A DNA stretch of 36,929 nt from the NCBI GenBank assembly GCA_902768795.1, contig CACXMS010000029.1, positions 1 to 36,929 of the forward strand. Reading direction: 5' to 3'. Below the pieces are notes generated by a model. It saw only the letters and a list, made by a program, of their open reading frames with translations, ran no database searches and was not told where the DNA came from. The position numbers and the translations under genes are program-made. Positions 15,904 through 24,745 of the stretch are shown here, in pieces. This DNA comes from an uncultured Eubacteriales bacterium. Lineage in GTDB: Bacteria; Bacillota; Clostridia; Christensenellales; CAG-138. The stretch's first letter is position 1. Each line of letters opens with the position of its first letter.

Positions 15904-18900
15904 ATGAAACGGACACAATTCAAAGACGCGTTACGCAACATATGGAAGCAGAGGATCTCGTTCCTGTCGATCATCGTGATTGCCCTGCTCGGCGCGATGA
16001 TCTTTCTGGGTTTGGAGTATTCCGTTTATGCGATGCGGAAAAACGGTTCTTCGTTTTATGCGAAAACCGCTTTTCGCGATATCGAATCGATCTCCACGCT
16101 GCTGTTTTCGGGAAACGATCTTGACGCCATTCGCAATACCGAGGGCGTAACCGATGTCGAGGGCGTTTTGCAGACGAGCGCGAAGGTAACGGCGGAGGAT
16201 GTTCGCACGGACGCGAACGTGATTTCCCTGACGGAGCGGATCAATCTTCCGCTTGTTCTGGAGGGGCGGCTTCCTCAAAATGACCGGGAATGCGCCGTTG
16301 AACAGCGGCTTATGCGGCAGATGGGCTGGAAAACGGGCGATCGCATTTCGCTGACGGACGCCGGAGGCAAAACGGCGAAGTATCTTCGGAACGAGACGTA
16401 CGAGATCACCGGCGTGATCCTTCATCCGGATCATATCTGCAACAGTCTTTCCGAAACGCTTTATATTGTCGTGACGCGCGATGCGTTCGATACGCACGCC
16501 ATCGGCGATAGTTATATGAAAGCGGAGATCATGACGGACCGGAGCGCGGACGCAAACCGCTATGAGCAGCCGTACCGCAGCGGCGTCAATACGGTGATCG
16601 AACGGCTTGATGCGCTTGCGGCGTCCCGCAAGGGCGTCCGGGAACAGGAAGCGAAGGAAACGGCCGAACAGCTGCTCGGGGAGAACCGGGAGAAGCTGGC
16701 GGACGCCAAAGTCAAGCTGGAGAATGCGCGGCTTGAACTGGATGACGGCCGGACAAAGCTGGAGGACGGCGAGCGGAAGTATGCGGAGGGCGAGCAGAAG
16801 CTCAGGGACGGGCGGCAGAAGCTGGATGAAACCAAACAAAAGCTTGCCGACGCCGAAGCAGAGCTGGAAAAAGGCCGCAAGGAACTCGACGAGGCAAAGG
16901 AAAAGCTGGAGGACGGCGCAAAAAAGCTGGAGGAAGGCAAGAAAAAGCTGGATCCGGCACGGTGGGTGCTTGCGTATAACTGGAATCAGATCGAGAGCGC
17001 AAAGGCGAAAATTCGCGATAAACTGCGCGCCGCGCTGGAGGATCTGATCGGGGAGGATTCCTCCGAATGGGTTCACTGGGCTTCGCCGAAGCCCGCAAAT
17101 CCGAGCGACTCGAGCGAGCGCGCCGGAGATTTTTGGATCACCGAAACCTACCGGTATTCGATCGGCACTTCGCTTTCCGACAAGATCGGAGGGCTGCTCG
17201 GATCGGTTAATATCCCGGAACGGGTGCTGCGCGCCGTGTTTGAGAAGTACGGCGAGGGCGAGTATGATGCGGGTGTCGCGCGGCAGCTGCTTGCGGACCG
17301 CCTTGCGGCGGCTGCAGGGAAGTATCAGAAAGAGTACGACGAGTTGGCGGACGGATGCGCCCGGTGGGACGCGGGACAGTGGGCTTACATTGCCGGGCTG
17401 GTGCAGTACCGCGACGCGTTGAAAGAGTATGAAAGCGGCCTCACCAAATATGAGGAAGGCGAAGAAAAGTATGCCAACGGTCTGAAGGAGTATGAGGACG
17501 GCCTGAAGATCTCGGAGAACGCGAAGGAAATCCACGACAAAAAAATACGCTTCTCCCCAAACGGCAAAAAGGAACTGGACGACGCGCGTCTGAAGCTGAA
17601 GGATGGCGAACAGCAGTATGAGGACGGCCTTGCACAGTACAACGAGGGCGTCGAAGCGCTGGCAGAAGCCGAGAAGAGCGTCGAAACGCTCGGCCCGTGC
17701 AACTGGATTACGGTCAGCACTTTCGGAAACGCGAGCTTTGTGCAGCTCGGCGTGTCCGCCGATAACCTGAAGAGCATGGAGATGACGTTTGCGTTGCTGT
17801 TCATTCTGGTCGGCGCGCTGGTCATCTATGCGACCGTCAGTAAAATGGTCGACGAACAGCGGCGTCTGATCGGAACGACGAAAGCGCTGGGCTTCTTTTC
17901 CCGCGAAATCTTTGTGAAATACCTGCTGTTCGGCGTTTCGGCGACGGTGTTCGGCTGTCTGCTGGGAATTGCGGCCGCACGCTTCGGAATTGAGCGGCTC
18001 GTTCTGAACGGCTTCAATCTGTATTATGACATTGATCTGAAAAGAATGGCGATCATCGCGCTGCCGAGCGTGATCGTGGTTGCGGCGGGCGCGCTGCTGG
18101 CGATTGCCGCCGTTTGGTTTGCGTGCGCGAAGCTGCTGCGGCAGCCGGCCGTGAAGCTGATGCAGCAGTCGATCCCGCAGGGCGCAAAGCGCACCGCTTC
18201 CGGAAAAAAAGGCGCGCTGTCGCTGTATTCCAGACTGATTCTGCTGAATATGCGGACGGATCTGAAGCGGGTGCTTGTGACGGTAGTCAGCATTGCCGGC
18301 TGCTGTGCGCTGGTCGTAATCGGCATTACGCTTCGGACTGCCGTACAGAATACGATCGGGCTGCAGATGCGGGATGTAATCCACTACGACGGCATGGTCG
18401 TAATCGATCCGGATGCAGACGCCGGGGCGGCGGAGAATGTCGAAACGATCCTGACGGACGCAGGCGCTTCCTTTGTTCCGCTGAGCCGGCAGAACGTCAC
18501 CATTCGCATCCGGGAACTGGACCTGCAGACGCTGTTTGTCGGAGACATATCCGGACTCAACAAAATGGTCAGTCTTTCTGACGAAAAGACCGGCAAAGCG
18601 GGCATTTCCGTCAGGGACGGAATCCTGGTTTCCAACCGTTTTTCGGAGACCAACAAGGTTCAGCCCGGCGATTCGTTCGAGATCACGCGAAACGGAACGG
18701 ATACGGGGACGGTTACAATTGCCGGAACGTTCCTGAATTATATGGGCCGTTCGATCTATATGGACAACGACTGCTATCGTAAAGTGTTCGGAACGGATGC
18801 CCGGACGAATGCCTATTATATCCGTTGGAACGGGTCGGAGTCCGGGCCGATCCTCGAATCGCTTCGTGCCGTGAAGGGCTATGAGAGCTATCAGCCGTCC

Positions 18901-19329
18901 GACAGTTTCCGGACCGCGTTTGAGGCGGCGACCGGCATCATGAACCTGGTCGTTCTGCTGTTCATTTTCATGTCGGCGGTCATGGCGGGCGTCGTGCTGA
19001 TGAACCTGACGAATATCTATATCCTGCAGAAAATGCCGGAACTGGTGATCATGCGGATCAACGGCTTCACGGTTCGGGAAGTCATCGGATACGTGCTGCG
19101 CGAGACGTTTCTTACGACGTCCTGCGGCATTGTGCTCGGCATTGCGCTCGGAACGTTTGTCGGCTATCGGATCGTTCGGTCGCTCGAACAGAGCTATCTG
19201 ATGCTCGACCGCAGAATTTCGGTCCTCTCCTGGGGGATCGGCGCGCTGCTCACGGTGGCGTTTACGGTTGTCATCAACTGGATCGTGCTTCGGAAAGTGA
19301 AACGCCTCAAGCTCACGGATATGTCCTGA
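15904..19329 (+). CDS. FtsX/MacB-type ABC permease with long coiled-coil inserts
   Basis: An 1141-residue paralogue of the preceding permease with the same plan (N-terminal 'RNIWKQRISFLSIIVIALLGAMIFL', two FtsX cores, C-terminal 'KMPELVIMRINGFTVREVIGYVLRE'). The extra 300 residues are two extracellular inserts. Residues 255-350 are repeats of 'KL.DG..KL..(A/G)..' and residues 480-590 are repeats of 'YE.GL..YEEG..KYANG', both strongly coiled-coil. Between them lies a region with 'SEWVHWASPKP'. Both permeases end this domain in 'PC.WI....GN..FVQ', which aligns the insert borders. Such coils may reach through the cell wall to a partner, as FtsX does with PcsB-type hydrolases (analogy only). The gene follows after 39 bp, with GGGAACGG before the ATG. 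Confidence 0.92.
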   Translation: MKRTQFKDALRNIWKQRISFLSIIVIALLGAMIFLGLEYSVYAMRKNGSSFYAKTAFRDIESISTLLFSGNDLDAIRNTEGVTDVEGVLQTSAKVTAEDVRTDANVISLTERINLPLVLEGRLPQNDRECAVEQRLMRQMGWKTGDRISLTDAGGKTAKYLRNETYEITGVILHPDHICNSLSETLYIVVTRDAFDTHAIGDSYMKAEIMTDRSADANRYEQPYRSGVNTVIERLDALAASRKGVREQEAKETAEQLLGENREKLADAKVKLENARLELDDGRTKLEDGERKYAEGEQKLRDGRQKLDETKQKLADAEAELEKGRKELDEAKEKLEDGAKKLEEGKKKLDPARWVLAYNWNQIESAKAKIRDKLRAALEDLIGEDSSEWVHWASPKPANPSDSSERAGDFWITETYRYSIGTSLSDKIGGLLGSVNIPERVLRAVFEKYGEGEYDAGVARQLLADRLAAAAGKYQKEYDELADGCARWDAGQWAYIAGLVQYRDALKEYESGLTKYEEGEEKYANGLKEYEDGLKISENAKEIHDKKIRFSPNGKKELDDARLKLKDGEQQYEDGLAQYNEGVEALAEAEKSVETLGPCNWITVSTFGNASFVQLGVSADNLKSMEMTFALLFILVGALVIYATVSKMVDEQRRLIGTTKALGFFSREIFVKYLLFGVSATVFGCLLGIAAARFGIERLVLNGFNLYYDIDLKRMAIIALPSVIVVAAGALLAIAAVWFACAKLLRQPAVKLMQQSIPQGAKRTASGKKGALSLYSRLILLNMRTDLKRVLVTVVSIAGCCALVVIGITLRTAVQNTIGLQMRDVIHYDGMVVIDPDADAGAAENVETILTDAGASFVPLSRQNVTIRIRELDLQTLFVGDISGLNKMVSLSDEKTGKAGISVRDGILVSNRFSETNKVQPGDSFEITRNGTDTGTVTIAGTFLNYMGRSIYMDNDCYRKVFGTDARTNAYYIRWNGSESGPILESLRAVKGYESYQPSDSFRTAFEAATGIMNLVVLLFIFMSAVMAGVVLMNLTNIYILQKMPELVIMRINGFTVREVIGYVLRETFLTTSCGIVLGIALGTFVGYRIVRSLEQSYLMLDRRISVLSWGIGALLTVAFTVVINWIVLRKVKRLKLTDMS

Positions 19330-19347
19330 TTTTTTCCAAAAAACAAG

Positions 19348-19372
19348 CGGCGCCCGGTTTGACCGGACGCCG
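19348..19372 (-). terminator. Terminator of the NUDIX gene
   Basis: CGGCGCCCGGT (19348-19358) pairs with ACCGGACGCCG (19362-19372), with one mismatch on the plus strand that becomes a G-T wobble on the minus strand. On the minus strand the stem is followed by CTTGTTTTTT. It lies between the convergent permease and NUDIX genes and may slow transcription from both sides. Confidence 0.75.
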
Positions 19373-19376
19373 TAAT

Positions 19377-19961
19377 TCATTCGACCCGTGATCGGAGGAT
19401 ATCCGGCAGAGCAGCCAGTTTTTCGTTCAGCTTCCGGTAGATCGGCCGCATGAACGGTTCGCTGCATGCCGCGACCGCTTCGGCAAGCGGAAACCACGCG
19501 GCCGCGCTGTTTTCGTCGGGCTTGTGCCGGAGCGGTTCCGCTTCATCCGCCTCGAGCAGATAGGTCGCGTTCAGATGCAGATGCGCGGGCACGAAACGTC
19601 CGTGCCTGCGATGCGCGTTGACGGGAAGCGTTTCAATCGAGTAGATCGCACGGGACAGCGGACGGACCGAGGAAAGCCCGGTCTCCTCCTGTGCTTCGCG
19701 CACCGCGACGGCAAGAAGATCCCGCTCGCCGTCCGCGTGTCCGCCGGTCCACGCCCACGAATCATAGAGGTTGTGATAAACCATCAGAACTTTATCCCGC
19801 GCGCGGTTCACGATCCAGGACGAAGCCGTCAGATGCAGCACGAGGTTCGTTCGATCGTAAAGATCCGGGAAGCGGGAGAGCGCAGCCAGCATGACCGCCT
19901 TGTCGGCGGCTTCCTGTTCGTTATACGGCTCATAGGCAGAAAGCATTTCCGAAAATTCCAT
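19377..19961 (-). CDS. NUDIX hydrolase
   Basis: A 194-residue NUDIX hydrolase that would cleave a nucleoside diphosphate linked to another group. The NUDIX box begins 'GGHADGERDLLAVAV' and continues 'REAQEETGL'. The REAQEETGL half is canonical, but the first Glu of the GX5E consensus is Arg, one place off from a neighbouring Glu; relatives of the 'TGGHADG' type commonly vary here. The N-terminal 'YEPYNEQEAADKAVML' is a helical extension shared by that subgroup. The substrate is unknown. No Shine-Dalgarno site precedes the ATG; instead the -10 box ends 6 nt before it, so the mRNA looks leaderless. Convergent with the permease gene and divergent from pyrH. Confidence 0.9.
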   Translation of the reverse strand: MEFSEMLSAYEPYNEQEAADKAVMLAALSRFPDLYDRTNLVLHLTASSWIVNRARDKVLMVYHNLYDSWAWTGGHADGERDLLAVAVREAQEETGLSSVRPLSRAIYSIETLPVNAHRRHGRFVPAHLHLNATYLLEADEAEPLRHKPDENSAAAWFPLAEAVAACSEPFMRPIYRKLNEKLAALPDILRSRVE

Positions 19962-19967
19962 GAGAAG

Positions 19968-19996
19968 AGTATAGCATATCCGAAAACGGGACGCAA
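19968..19996 (-). promoter_or_regulatory. Promoter of the NUDIX gene (leaderless arrangement)
   Basis: Read on the minus strand: TTGCGT (19996-19991), a 17-bp spacer ending in TGC, and TATACT (19973-19968). Only six bases (CTTCTC) separate the -10 from the ATG at 19961, so transcription should begin at or next to the A of the start codon. Confidence 0.7.
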
Positions 19997-20072
19997 GCGC
20001 TTCCCGTGATGCGAAACTTCCTGTTTTTTCACGTTCCGTTTGCTTTTCGGACTTCCCTTTTTCAAAGCGGTA

Positions 20073-20081
20073 TGCTATACT
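20073..20081 (+). promoter_or_regulatory. Extended -10 promoter of pyrH
   Basis: TGC-TATACT (TATACT at 20076-20081) is an extended -10 element; the -35 region (TTCCCT at 17 bp) is weak. The leader to the ATG at 20111 is about 23 nt. This is the only promoter I see for the pyrH-to-polC run. Confidence 0.6.
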
Positions 20082-20110
20082 GAAACGGAAAGTGAAAAGG
20101 GGAGAAGGGT

Positions 20111-20806
20111 ATGTATCGGAGAGTCTTGTTGAAAATCAGCGGCGAAGCGCTTTCCACTGCGGAGCGTCCCGTCTGTTTTGAAAAGATCGAAAAGACCGCG
20201 CTGGACGTGAAAAAGCTGTACGACGCGGGCATGCAGATCGGAATCGTTACCGGCGGCGGAAACATCATGCGCGGGCGCGACACCGTGGCGCAGGATCGCA
20301 GCCGCATGGACAATATGGGAATGCTGGCGACGGCGATCAACGCGCTTGCGCTGCAGGACTGCCTGATCCGGCTCGGCGTTCCGTCGGTCGTGATGAGCGC
20401 GGTTCCGATGCACCGCTTTTGCGACGAATTTACGGCGCGCGGCGCGGTGGAAGCGCTGGAAAACGGAAAGGTCGTTCTGTTCGCGGCGGGCTCTGGATGT
20501 CCGTATTTTTCCACGGATACGGCGGCGACGCTGCGCGCGCTGGAAATCAAGGCGGACGCGCTGCTGCTTGCCAAGAACGTCGACGCGGTCTATTCCGCCG
20601 ATCCGAAGAAGGATCCGAACGCGAAGCGGTATTCGCATCTGACGTACCGGAAGGTGCTCGAAGATCAGCTGCAGGCAACCGATTTGACGGCGATCACGCT
20701 GTGCCGCGAACAGGGCATGCCGATTCTCGTGTTTGCCCTGAAGGAGATCGAGCGCGTGGCGGCGGGCGAAGCGGTCGGAACGCGGATCGACGGCACGGAA
20801 GAATGA
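20111..20806 (+). CDS. pyrH: UMP kinase
   Basis: A 231-residue amino acid kinase-fold enzyme phosphorylating UMP to UDP in pyrimidine nucleotide synthesis. It begins 'YRRVLLKISGEAL', the ATP-binding start of PyrH. 'GIVTGGGNIMRGRD' and 'DNMGMLATAINALALQD' follow, then 'KNVDAVYSADPKKDPNAKRY' and 'DLTAITLCREQGMPILVF'. The length is normal. ATG at 20111 has GGGGAGAAGGG upstream. In most Firmicutes pyrH follows rpsB and tsf; here it is first, after a divergent NUDIX gene and with its own promoter. frr follows after 33 bp. Confidence 0.97.
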   Translation: MYRRVLLKISGEALSTAERPVCFEKIEKTALDVKKLYDAGMQIGIVTGGGNIMRGRDTVAQDRSRMDNMGMLATAINALALQDCLIRLGVPSVVMSAVPMHRFCDEFTARGAVEALENGKVVLFAAGSGCPYFSTDTAATLRALEIKADALLLAKNVDAVYSADPKKDPNAKRYSHLTYRKVLEDQLQATDLTAITLCREQGMPILVFALKEIERVAAGEAVGTRIDGTEE

Positions 20807-20839
20807 AAAACAATCAGATTCAAATAGGAGGAACCCCGT

Positions 20840-21397
20840 ATGCCGAAAGAAGTATTGGATGAAACCAAGGAACGTATGAAGAAAACGATCAATGTTCTGA
20901 AGTCGGAGCTTTCGAGTCTCCGCGCAGGACGCGCGAATCCGCAGGTGCTCGACCGGATCGCCGTGGATTATTACGGCTCGATGACGCCGATCACCCAGCT
21001 CGGCAACGTTTCCACGCCGGAGCCGCGGATGCTGATCATTGCGCTGTGGGACACAAAGATGATCGGCGCCGTTGAAAAGGCGATCCAGAAATCCGATCTC
21101 GGAATCAACCCGGCGAACGACGGCAAGATCATCCGTCTGATCTTCCCGGAGCTTACCGAGGAGCGCAGAAAGGACCTGGTCAAGACCGTCCGCAAGAAGG
21201 GCGAGGAAAGCAAGGTGGCCATTCGCTCGATCCGCCGCGACGCGATGGATCAGATCAAAAAACAGAAGAAAGACAGCGAGATCACCGAGGACGATCAGAA
21301 GCAGCTTGAGACGAAGCTGCAGAAGCAGACCGACGATTTCATCAAGGAAATCGATGCGATTCTGACCGCCAAGGAAAAGGAGATTCTATCGGTTTGA
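20840..21397 (+). CDS. frr: Ribosome recycling factor
   Basis: A 185-residue RRF that, with EF-G, splits post-termination ribosomes. '[46 protein letters not shown]' is the conserved N-terminal hairpin and tip region, and '[17 protein letters not shown]' the long helix. The length is standard. An AGGAGG site precedes the ATG. The stop TGA overlaps the TTG start of the next small gene by one codon frame (TTGA). Confidence 0.98.
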   Translation: MPKEVLDETKERMKKTINVLKSELSSLRAGRANPQVLDRIAVDYYGSMTPITQLGNVSTPEPRMLIIALWDTKMIGAVEKAIQKSDLGINPANDGKIIRLIFPELTEERRKDLVKTVRKKGEESKVAIRSIRRDAMDQIKKQKKDSEITEDDQKQLETKLQKQTDDFIKEIDAILTAKEKEILSV

Positions 21398-21585
21398 CGG
21401 ACGTATTGGGACTTCCGCTGGACGTGGCTTTGGAGCGTCTGAAAGCGGAGGGGTTGGCGGTCGCGTGCATCGAGGTTTCTTCCCGTAAGGGCTCGAAGGG
21501 CAATGACGCCCGCGTGATCAAAACACAGCGCACCGGGGACGGCGTTACCGTTTTCTGGGCGCGGTTCAAAACCGAAGCGGATTGA
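21394..21585 (+). CDS. Small PASTA-like protein between frr and uppS
   Basis: A 63-residue protein starting at TTG (21394), overlapping the frr stop in TTGA. AAAAGGAG lies 11 nt upstream, a slightly long spacing. The pattern '[20 protein letters not shown]' followed by a beta-rich '[19 protein letters not shown]' resembles a single PASTA-type module (helix after 'G....A...L...G'), without signal peptide or membrane helix. I recall short proteins of similar form at this place in other Clostridia, but cannot check that here. Its function is unknown. Translation coupling to frr and position before uppS make it a genuine operon member. An alternative TTG lies at codon 5. Confidence 0.75.
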   Translation: MTDVLGLPLDVALERLKAEGLAVACIEVSSRKGSKGNDARVIKTQRTGDGVTVFWARFKTEAD

Positions 21586-21645
21586 CGGGAGAGGTGCAGA
21601 GCGTTTCTGCTTTGCACCCTTTCGGTATCTTTGCAGGGAGGACGT

Positions 21646-22398
21646 ATGAAGTATTCCGACGCACAGCTAAGGGAATTCGGCCTGACGCGGGAGCGCATCC
21701 CGCGGCATGTCGCGATCATCATGGACGGAAACGGCCGCTGGGCGACGGCACGCGGTCAGATGCGAAGCGCGGGTCACCGCGCCGGCGTGAACGCGCTGCG
21801 CGACATTATCCGGTTTTCGTCCGACGCGGGAGTCGAAGCGCTGACCGTCTACGCGTTTTCGACCGAGAACAAAAAGCGTCCGCCGGAGGAGATCGGGGTG
21901 CTTTGCGCGCTTCTGATCGAGTATTTCAAAAAAGAAATCGACGAGCTGGACGAGAACCGCGTCCGGATCCGGAGCATCGGGGAATTGAACTGGTTTCCCG
22001 AAAACGTGCAGGCGGCGGTTCGAAACGCCGAAATCCGAACCGCAAAGAACGAGGGCCTGAAGCTCAACATTGCGCTGAATTACGGCTCGCAGGCCGAGAT
22101 CATTCGCGCCATGCAGCTTGCGTCTATGGCGGCGGCCAGGGAGGGGCGCGTGCCGACGCAGGCGGATTTTGAAGCGAATCTCTATACGGCGGGGCTGCCC
22201 GAGGTGGATCTTTTGATCCGGACGAGCGGCGAAGAACGCATTTCGAACTTTTTGCTGTATCAGCTTGCGTATGCGGAGTTGTATTTTACGGATCTCTATT
22301 GGCCGGACTTTACGAAGGAAGAGTACCTGAAGGCGCTTCGCGACTTTGCGGGCAGAGCGCGCCGATTCGGGGGATTAACCGCGAAAGACCGTGCATAA
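21646..22398 (+). CDS. uppS: Isoprenyl transferase (undecaprenyl diphosphate synthase)
   Basis: A 250-residue cis-prenyltransferase that extends farnesyl diphosphate with isopentenyl diphosphate to make the C55 carrier for cell wall synthesis. 'HVAIIMDGNGRWA' (catalytic D27), 'GHRAGVNALRDI', 'LTVYAFSTENKKRP', 'LNIALNYGSQAEI' and 'PEVDLLIRTSGEERISNFLLYQLAYAEL' are the five conserved regions. ATG at 21646 follows GGGAGG; a GTG/ATG five codons earlier is less likely. The dxr ATG comes 10 bp after the stop, where many Firmicutes have cdsA. Confidence 0.97.
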   Translation: MKYSDAQLREFGLTRERIPRHVAIIMDGNGRWATARGQMRSAGHRAGVNALRDIIRFSSDAGVEALTVYAFSTENKKRPPEEIGVLCALLIEYFKKEIDELDENRVRIRSIGELNWFPENVQAAVRNAEIRTAKNEGLKLNIALNYGSQAEIIRAMQLASMAAAREGRVPTQADFEANLYTAGLPEVDLLIRTSGEERISNFLLYQLAYAELYFTDLYWPDFTKEEYLKALRDFAGRARRFGGLTAKDRA

Positions 22399-22408
22399 GG
22401 TATATGGA

Positions 22409-23554
22409 ATGAAACAAACTGTTATCGTACTTGGCAGCACGGGCTCCATCGGGCGTCAGACGCTTGAAGTGCTGCAAATGCACCGCGACCGTTTTACGCT
22501 GCTCGGCCTTTGCGCCGACCGCGATTCCGAAACGCTTCGCAAGCAGGCGGCGGAATGGAAGCCGAAGTATGTCGCCTGCCGGGAAAACGCCGATCGGACC
22601 GCGTATCCGGACGGCACGGAATTGCTGACCGGCGAGGACGCGTCCGCACGGATCGCCGCGATCCCGTGCGACGTTGCCGTGCTGGCAATTTCGGGCTTTG
22701 CGGCGCTCAAGCCCTTGCTCGCCGCAATCCCAAACGGCAAACGCATTGCGATCGCCAACAAAGAGAGTCTCGTGTGCGGAGGGGATCTGGTCCGCAAAGC
22801 GCTGAATCAGTACGGCGCCGAGCTGATTCCGATCGACAGCGAGCAAAGCGCGCTGTTCCAGTGCCTGCAAAACGGTCGCAGAAGCGAGGTTCGCCGGCTG
22901 ATCCTGACCGCGTCGGGCGGGCCGTTTTTCCGAAAAACGCGCGAGGAATGCAAAAACGTTTCGCTCCGGGAAGCGCTGAACCATCCGACGTGGAACATGG
23001 GCCGCAAGATCACGCTCGATTCCGCCACGCTGTTCAACAAAGGCCTTGAGATCATCGAGGCGTCGCGCTTGTTCGGGTTCGGCGCGGATCAGATCGGGGT
23101 TCTGATCCATCCGCAGTCGATTGTGCATTCGATGGTCGAATACTGCGACGGTTCGGTGATCGCAAACCTCGCGGTACCGGATATGCGTCTTCCGATCCAG
23201 TACGCGCTGACGTATCCCGAGCGCATCGGATCCCCCGTAAACGCGCTGGATCTGATCGCATCGCACGATCTCGAGTTCTTCGCCGCCGATCCCGGGCGGT
23301 TCGGCGCGCTGCGGCTGGCATACGACGCGCTGCGGACGGAGGGCGGCTGCCCGATCGTTTACAACGGCGCGAACGAACAGGCGGCCTCCTGCTATTTTGC
23401 AAATCAGATCGGATTCACGGAGATCGAAACGTGCGTGGAAGCGGCGCTCGAAGCGTATGTACCGCATCCGATCACATCGATAGAGGCGATTTGGGACGCC
23501 GACGCCGAAGCGCGCGCGCTGGTACGTCAATTCGTCGAAAGGAAAAAACAATGA
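22409..23554 (+). CDS. dxr: 1-deoxy-D-xylulose 5-phosphate reductoisomerase
   Basis: A 381-residue MEP-pathway enzyme that converts DXP to 2-C-methyl-D-erythritol 4-phosphate with NADPH. 'VLGSTGSIGRQTLEVL' is the NADPH site. 'IANKESLVCGG', 'IPIDSEQSALFQCL' (metal ligands D and E), 'LTASGGPFF' and 'LNHPTWNMGRKITLDSATLFNKGLEIIEA' are the catalytic and metal-binding blocks. The length is normal. I use ATG at 22409 (AAGG 8 nt upstream); GTG at 22391 would overlap uppS. The stop overlaps the rseP start (ATGA). With ispG downstream, two steps of isoprenoid precursor synthesis sit beside uppS, which consumes the product. Confidence 0.97.
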   Translation: MKQTVIVLGSTGSIGRQTLEVLQMHRDRFTLLGLCADRDSETLRKQAAEWKPKYVACRENADRTAYPDGTELLTGEDASARIAAIPCDVAVLAISGFAALKPLLAAIPNGKRIAIANKESLVCGGDLVRKALNQYGAELIPIDSEQSALFQCLQNGRRSEVRRLILTASGGPFFRKTREECKNVSLREALNHPTWNMGRKITLDSATLFNKGLEIIEASRLFGFGADQIGVLIHPQSIVHSMVEYCDGSVIANLAVPDMRLPIQYALTYPERIGSPVNALDLIASHDLEFFAADPGRFGALRLAYDALRTEGGCPIVYNGANEQAASCYFANQIGFTEIETCVEAALEAYVPHPITSIEAIWDADAEARALVRQFVERKKQ

Positions 23555-24744
23555 GTTCCGTACTGTACATCATACTTGCAATTCTGATTCTGTCCATTCT
23601 GATCGTGCTGCATGAGCTCGGGCATTACCTGGTCGGCAAAGCGTTCGGGTTCGGCATTATGGAGTTTTCCATCGGCATGGGGCCGGTTCTGTTTCGCGTC
23701 AGGGGAAAGGAAACGGACTTTACGCTGCGCGCATTTCCGATCGGCGGTTCCTGCCGGTTCTTTGAGGAGACCGGGACGGATCCGGACGGGGAAAGCGACG
23801 AGCAGCCCAAAGAGCCACGGTTCCCGCCTGAGCGAAGCTTCAACGCGCAAAAAGTCTGGAAACGGCTGCTGGTAATCGTCGCCGGTCCGCTGATGAACGT
23901 GATGACGGCGCTGGTTCTTGCATTCGTGCTGCTGCTTTCGTTCGGCGCCACTGTTGACGCCGGGAAGGAACAGATTGTGCAGGTGACCGAAGTCGAAGCG
24001 GATACGGCTGCCGCACGCGCGGGTGTACAGGCCGGGGATATTCTTCTTTTCGTTGACGGAAAGACGTTTTCCGACTATGCCGGCTTCTCCGAAGCATTCT
24101 CGGCCGTGCGTGCGAACGAAGTTGATCTGGTCGTGCTGCGCGGCGCGGAAATAAAGACCGAAGAAACCAAAAACGGCGACAGCACAACGTATGTAACGAC
24201 AGAGAGCGGCGGCGAGCAGATCTCGCTGCACGCGACCGATATCCGGGATAAGCACACGGGCAACAACCGCCTCGGCGTCAGCCTGGCGCTGTTGACGCGG
24301 TCCTATTATGAGCAGCGGTACAATGTGCTGACCGCGGCAGGCGCGTCCTTCCCGTATTGCTGGAACATGATCCGCCAGGTCTACGGCGCCCTGTTCGATC
24401 TGTTTACCGGAAAGGCCTGCATCAATCAGATGTCCGGCGTGATCGGAACGGTTTCGATCATGTCCGATACGATGCAGACGGCCAGCGCATACGGCGTCGG
24501 CGACGTGATCTACGTGATCCTTCTGCTCGGCGCGCTGATTTCCGTGAACTTCGCGGTCGTGAATCTTTTGCCGATCCCGGCGCTGGACGGCGGGCGGCTT
24601 GTGTTTATCGTGATCGAAATCATCCGCGGGAAGCCGATCCCGCCCGAAAAAGAGGGAATCGTCCATTTCATCGGCATGATCCTGCTGCTGGTGCTGATTG
24701 CCGTGATGATGGTCAGCGATCTGATCAATTGTTTCCGAGGTTGA
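23551..24744 (+). CDS. rseP: RIP metalloprotease RseP (site-2 protease)
   Basis: A 397-residue intramembrane zinc protease. The zinc motif HELGH (21-25) lies in the first membrane helix. 'GFGIMEFSIGMGPVLF' follows; a PDZ domain lies at about 140-215 ('AARAGVQAGDILLFVDGK'), and the third metal ligand is in 'NLLPIPALDGGRLVF' (about 338-352). A final helix closes the chain. In this class (RseP/RasP) the enzyme cleaves anti-sigma factors and remnant signal peptides. ATG at 23551 overlaps the dxr stop; a much longer upstream ORF is an artefact of reading in dxr. The loop 'GTDPDGESDEQPKEPRFPPE' is acidic and probably cytoplasmic. ispG starts 1 bp after the stop. Confidence 0.96.
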   Translation: MSSVLYIILAILILSILIVLHELGHYLVGKAFGFGIMEFSIGMGPVLFRVRGKETDFTLRAFPIGGSCRFFEETGTDPDGESDEQPKEPRFPPERSFNAQKVWKRLLVIVAGPLMNVMTALVLAFVLLLSFGATVDAGKEQIVQVTEVEADTAAARAGVQAGDILLFVDGKTFSDYAGFSEAFSAVRANEVDLVVLRGAEIKTEETKNGDSTTYVTTESGGEQISLHATDIRDKHTGNNRLGVSLALLTRSYYEQRYNVLTAAGASFPYCWNMIRQVYGALFDLFTGKACINQMSGVIGTVSIMSDTMQTASAYGVGDVIYVILLLGALISVNFAVVNLLPIPALDGGRLVFIVIEIIRGKPIPPEKEGIVHFIGMILLLVLIAVMMVSDLINCFRG

Positions 24745-24745
24745 T

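Noticed and set aside
15931..19497. A 1188-codon open frame on the minus strand opposite the large permease and NUDIX region
   Set aside because: It is a shadow of GC-rich codon use: the translation is Arg/His/Gln-rich without motifs, and the plus-strand permease is unmistakable.
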